A stretch of 9,144 bases of DNA, from positions 32,296 through 41,439 of the forward strand of contig DFAP01000014.1 of assembly GCA_002365855.1 (NCBI GenBank), in the 5' to 3' direction. This document shows, piece by piece, positions 6,164 to 9,144 of this stretch (the first letter of the stretch is position 1; each line of letters starts with the position of its first letter). A program made the translations under genes and the position numbers. The stretch is from Pelotomaculum sp. UBA3103 (GTDB lineage Bacteria > Bacillota > Desulfotomaculia > Desulfotomaculales > Pelotomaculaceae). The notes under the pieces are model-generated. The model was not told the origin of the DNA. It worked only from the letters and a program-made list of their open reading frames with translations, and made no database searches.

Positions 6164-8083
6164 TTGAAGCACCTCATTATCGGGACGGCCGGACATGTGG
6201 ACCACGGGAAAACGGCACTGGTCAAAGCATTGACTGGTGTTGATACGGACCGGCTTAAGGAGGAAAAGGACAGGGGCATTTCCATTGAACTTGGTTTTGC
6301 CTATCTCAACCTGCCGGGAGGGCGCAGGGCAGGTATCGTAGACGTGCCCGGACACGAACGTTTTATAAAAAACATGCTAGCCGGGGCGGGGGGATTTGAC
6401 CTCGTGCTGCTGGTAATTGCCGCCGATGAGGGTGTGATGCCCCAAACCCGGGAGCATCTTGATATCATTCAAATTTTGCAGGTTAATAAGGGTATTGTTG
6501 TCCTGACCAAGTCGGAGCTGGTAGATGAGGAATGGCTTGAGATGGTTACAGAGGATGTAAAGGATTTTCTTCAGGGCACCACCCTGGAAGAAGCACCCAT
6601 TTTAAAGGTGTCGGCGGTAACCGGACAGGGTATTCCCGAACTTCTTGAACAAATTAATAATATGACTCAGGAGACTCTGTCCAGGTCTGGAACCGGTCCG
6701 TCCAGGCTCCCGGTGGACCGGGTATTTACAATAACGGGCTTCGGTACAGTGGTGACTGGAACGCTGCTGTCTGGAACAATTCGTGCGGGCGATGTGGTTG
6801 AAGTCCAGCCCCAGGGCCTGACTTCCAGGATACGCTCAATTCAGGTACACGGCAGTAAAGTGGAGCAAGCTGAAGCAGGGCAGAGGGTGGCGGTAAACCT
6901 GGCGGGTTTGGAGGTAGAACAGGTTGAACGCGGCAGTGTTGTTGCCGGACTGAAAAGCCTTACCCCTTCATACAGGTTGGACGTCCGGCTGCTGCTGCTC
7001 AGGAGTGCCGCCAGGTCTCTTAAAAACCGGGCCAGGGTGCGTTTTTACCTGGGAACTGCGGAAACTTTAGGCCGGGTAATTCTTCTTGATCGTGAAGAAC
7101 TCGAGCCCGGCTCAATTATTTATGCCCAGATGGAACTGGAAGCACCGGCGGTTGCCTCCAAGGGGGACCGCTTTGTGATTCGTTCTTACTCACCGATGCA
7201 GACCATAGGCGGCGGAGCCGTAATAGATCCCCTGCCGAGGCGCAAGCACAAACGTTTTCGCAAGGAAGTGCTTCATGCTCTTGTTACGCGTGAAAAAGGT
7301 TCTCCGCCAGAACTGGTTGAACAGCACCTGCTGGCAAACCCCGGACTTCTCAGGACTGATGATGTCGCGGCAGGAACGGGCCTGCAGGTCTCAGACATAG
7401 AGGAAGCCGTGCAAATTTTAGAGGGGGAAGGCAAGGTAAAGCGCCTCAGCGATGAAGGAAAGAGCTTCCTTGTTTCGAATGAGATCTACCAGCGGTGGGC
7501 TAAGGAGATCAACAGCTTGTTGAGCAATTATCACCGTGATTTCCCCCTGCGTGAAGGCTTTCCCAAAGAAGAACTTCGCTCCAAAAAGTTTTCGACATTG
7601 ACCAACAAGGTTCTGCAGCTTTTATTAATCGAATTTGAAAAAGACGGCCTCCTGAGGGTTCTGCCCCAGGCTGTTGCCCAAAAGACTTTTATGCCAGGGC
7701 CGGGCCCGGTAATGGAAAAAAAGATGTCAAAGATCCTTGGTATGCTAAAGGACGCTGCTTTCCTGCCTCCATCCTGGGGCGAGCTCTGCCGCAGCACGGA
7801 TTTAAACGAGACGGAAGGCTCGGAGCTGCTCCAGTACCTTATCAGAACCGGGGAAATGGTAAAAGTGTCCGAAGACCTGTTTTTTCAAAAAGACGCTTTG
7901 AGGCAGGCCGTGGAAAAGGTGTCTGGATACTTGCAGGAAAAAGGAGAGATCTCGGTTGGGGAAATGCGTGATCTCCTCCAGACTTCACGCAAGTATGCGC
8001 TGCCTTTGATAGAGTATTTCGACCGGGAGAAAATAACGAGGCGGGTGGGGGATAAGCGCCTGCCAGGACGAGCCCTGGGATAA
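6164..8083 (+). CDS. selB: Selenocysteine-specific elongation factor SelB
   Basis: EF-Tu-like GTPase that carries Sec-tRNA(Sec) to the ribosome and binds the SECIS hairpin of selenoprotein mRNAs. The 639 residues match family length (about 610-640). The G domain has GHVDHGKT (G1, 10-17), [10 protein letters not shown] (36-45, switch I), DVPGHERF (G3, 60-67), TKSE (G4, 115-118) and SAVTG (G5, 150-154). Domain II starts near 181 ([19 protein letters not shown], 186-204), domain III covers about 270-355 ([17 protein letters not shown]), and residues 365-639 form the C-terminal winged-helix repeats. The last of these ([20 protein letters not shown], 608-627) is the SECIS-binding module. Start: the selA stop TAA at 6146-6148 is in the same frame and only AGG GGG GCG GTA TGC separate it from TTG at 6164, so TTG is the sole start candidate. 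The G4 motif has Glu118 where Asp is usual. Terminator at 8230-8257. Confidence 0.97.
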   Translation: MKHLIIGTAGHVDHGKTALVKALTGVDTDRLKEEKDRGISIELGFAYLNLPGGRRAGIVDVPGHERFIKNMLAGAGGFDLVLLVIAADEGVMPQTREHLDIIQILQVNKGIVVLTKSELVDEEWLEMVTEDVKDFLQGTTLEEAPILKVSAVTGQGIPELLEQINNMTQETLSRSGTGPSRLPVDRVFTITGFGTVVTGTLLSGTIRAGDVVEVQPQGLTSRIRSIQVHGSKVEQAEAGQRVAVNLAGLEVEQVERGSVVAGLKSLTPSYRLDVRLLLLRSAARSLKNRARVRFYLGTAETLGRVILLDREELEPGSIIYAQMELEAPAVASKGDRFVIRSYSPMQTIGGGAVIDPLPRRKHKRFRKEVLHALVTREKGSPPELVEQHLLANPGLLRTDDVAAGTGLQVSDIEEAVQILEGEGKVKRLSDEGKSFLVSNEIYQRWAKEINSLLSNYHRDFPLREGFPKEELRSKKFSTLTNKVLQLLLIEFEKDGLLRVLPQAVAQKTFMPGPGPVMEKKMSKILGMLKDAAFLPPSWGELCRSTDLNETEGSELLQYLIRTGEMVKVSEDLFFQKDALRQAVEKVSGYLQEKGEISVGEMRDLLQTSRKYALPLIEYFDREKITRRVGDKRLPGRALG

Positions 8084-8308
8084 TAATTTCAGAAACATAA
8101 GATTACCGCAGTTTTATTTTGTGGTTTAAGATTATAGAAAAAGTCTCCATTATGTCGACCCCGCTTGGCTACTGGTCAGCTGGTCTTAGCACTATGGATT
8201 TTGCATATTTAAATTTGCTGATAGTCTGTACCGTAGTTGTAAGCTGCGGTTTTTTTTGCTTTTTTGTGGGATAATATGCCCGGTTGCTGCAAGTGAGGGG
8301 GAAGGTTA
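8084..8308. other. Spacer between selB and the FAD oxidoreductase gene
   Basis: 225 bases with no supportable gene. It contains a weak hairpin at 8105-8125 (ACCGCA with TGTGGT, one G-U pair, 9-base loop, short T tail), a CTGGTC direct repeat at 8172-8177 and 8180-8185 flanked by GCTA/TAGC, and the intrinsic terminator at 8230-8257. A GATAAT at 8270-8275 could be a -10 element, but no -35 is found at proper spacing. No tRNA-Sec sequence is present. Confidence 0.7.
8230..8257 (+). terminator. Intrinsic terminator of the selA-selB operon
   Basis: ACCGTAG (8230-8236) pairs with CTGCGGT (8244-8250) in a 7-bp stem with one T-G wobble and a 7-base loop, followed by a run of eight T (8250-8257). It lies 147 bases after the selB stop and 51 bases before the next ATG, so it could end the sel transcript or act as an attenuator for the FAD gene. 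Confidence 0.8.
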
Positions 8309-9144
8309 ATGGACTACGATGTAATAGTTGCGGGAGGCGGACCTGCCGGCGCTGTGGCGGCACGGGAATGCGCCAGGGCAGGTCTTGATACGCTGATACT
8401 GGAAAAAGAACACCTGCCCCGCATGAAGCTGTGCGCCGGTGGGATCACCGTGGCTGCCCTTAAACTGCTGGAGGTTCCTGTCCCACCCGAGATCGTAGAG
8501 GCGCGCTGCACCGGCTTTCGCACTTCTCACGGGTCTAAAAGCATAGAGCTGAATATGGGAAAAGAGTTTATAATCGTTGTATCCAGGGACAGTTTTGACC
8601 ATTGGCTGGTGAAACTTGCTCAGAAGGCCGGAGCTGTGCTGAAGCAAGGGGAGAAGGTGACTTCAGTTGATGTCGGCAGGCAAAAAGTTACTGTCAGCAC
8701 ATTATCTTCAGTGTATTCCGGGAGGATCCTTATAGGTGCGGATGGAGTAAACAGTACGGTGTCTAAAATGGTCAGGAGTCCATTCAATAGAACCGACCTG
8801 GCTTTTTCCTTTTGCGCCGATGTACCCGCAGCCCAAAATGAAGACAGGGAGACCGTGGAAATATGTTATGGGCCAAAACCTTTAAGCTACGGCTGGATAT
8901 TTCCAAAAAGAGGCTGTAATTCAATTGGTACGGGCGTGTGGCTTTCCAGCACAAATAATGTTAAGGCAGTTTTGGAGCATTTCCTGCGGGAAAGGGGACT
9001 GCAGGACATTGGGTTTAAAGGTCACAGCATTCCCCTGGGAGGGCCTTGCCGTACTACTGTGAGTGAACGCATTATTCTGGTGGGAGATGCCGCGGGGTTT
9101 ACTGATCCTTTTACGGGTGAAGGTATCCGCTACGCTGTAGCCTC
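8309..9144 (+). CDS. FAD-dependent oxidoreductase, geranylgeranyl reductase family, 3' end cut
   Basis: Flavoprotein of the family that includes geranylgeranyl reductases and related FAD mono-oxygenase-like (p-hydroxybenzoate hydroxylase fold) enzymes; members reduce isoprenoid double bonds, but the substrate here cannot be told. 278 residues are visible with no stop. Landmarks: the dinucleotide-binding motif VAGGGPAGAVAA (7-18) with the acidic end of strand two at Glu32, the family signature PRMKLCAGG (37-45) with Cys42, GADGVNST (143-150), YGWIFPK (194-200) and the second FAD motif GDAAGFTDPFTGEGI (259-273). The C-terminal part lies outside the window. The ATG at 8309 is preceded by a purine-rich GAGGGGGAAGG (8295-8305), three bases upstream, and by a terminator, so it is probably a separate unit from selA-selB. 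A function in membrane lipid or quinone isoprenoid reduction is possible but unproven. Confidence 0.88.
   Translation, partial: MDYDVIVAGGGPAGAVAARECARAGLDTLILEKEHLPRMKLCAGGITVAALKLLEVPVPPEIVEARCTGFRTSHGSKSIELNMGKEFIIVVSRDSFDHWLVKLAQKAGAVLKQGEKVTSVDVGRQKVTVSTLSSVYSGRILIGADGVNSTVSKMVRSPFNRTDLAFSFCADVPAAQNEDRETVEICYGPKPLSYGWIFPKRGCNSIGTGVWLSSTNNVKAVLEHFLRERGLQDIGFKGHSIPLGGPCRTTVSERIILVGDAAGFTDPFTGEGIRYAVA

Noticed and set aside
8237..8275. Promoter for the FAD gene using TTGTAA and GATAAT
   Set aside because: The spacing is 27 bases, far from the 16-18 needed, and the first hexamer lies in the terminator loop.
8306..8647. A 113-codon open frame on the minus strand
   Set aside because: It lies opposite the FAD oxidoreductase gene, whose motifs are clear, and its translation shows no recognisable domain; it is a shadow.

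Overview
The window reads as an ordinary chromosomal segment of a Gram-positive, spore-former-lineage bacterium, most plausibly an anaerobic Firmicute of the Desulfotomaculum/Pelotomaculum (Peptococcaceae) type. This taxonomic call is an inference from three things: strong AGGAGG ribosome sites, a selenocysteine (selA-selB) operon, and a FAD-dependent geranylgeranyl-reductase-family gene next to it. No mobile element, phage gene, CRISPR array, rRNA or tRNA was found.

Left part (1-4314, minus strand): a secreted L,D-transpeptidase with a C-terminal peptidoglycan-binding domain, cut by the window edge, lies downstream of a tight two-gene purine unit, purL then purQ, which overlap by one base (TAATG). 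The PurL is unusual. It has about 170 extra N-terminal residues that look like two tandem PurS modules, so it is a PurS-PurS-PurL fusion. Together with a PurQ that resembles the glutaminase domain of large fused PurL enzymes, it looks like a large-type FGAM synthase split into two proteins just before the glutaminase.

Middle (4315-4729): a 415-base divergent promoter region. A good sigma-A promoter drives selA to the right. A weaker one probably drives purL to the left through a roughly 158-base leader that holds a hairpin followed by a U-rich tract (possible attenuator). A perfect 8-bp inverted repeat and a 10-bp palindrome sit just upstream of the putative purL promoter.

Right part (4730-9144, plus strand): selA and selB are 15 bases apart and encode the two dedicated proteins of selenocysteine synthesis and insertion. 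SelA converts Ser-tRNA(Sec) to Sec-tRNA(Sec), and SelB delivers it to UGA codons marked by a SECIS hairpin. selB starts at TTG. Neither selC nor selD lies in the window. After selB comes a 225-base spacer with a clear intrinsic terminator, then a FAD-dependent oxidoreductase of the geranylgeranyl reductase family, cut at the right edge.

Nothing here amounts to a wholly new system. The points most worth a second look are the split/fused FGAM synthase architecture, the possible attenuator structures before purL and before the FAD gene, and a changed G4 motif in SelB.
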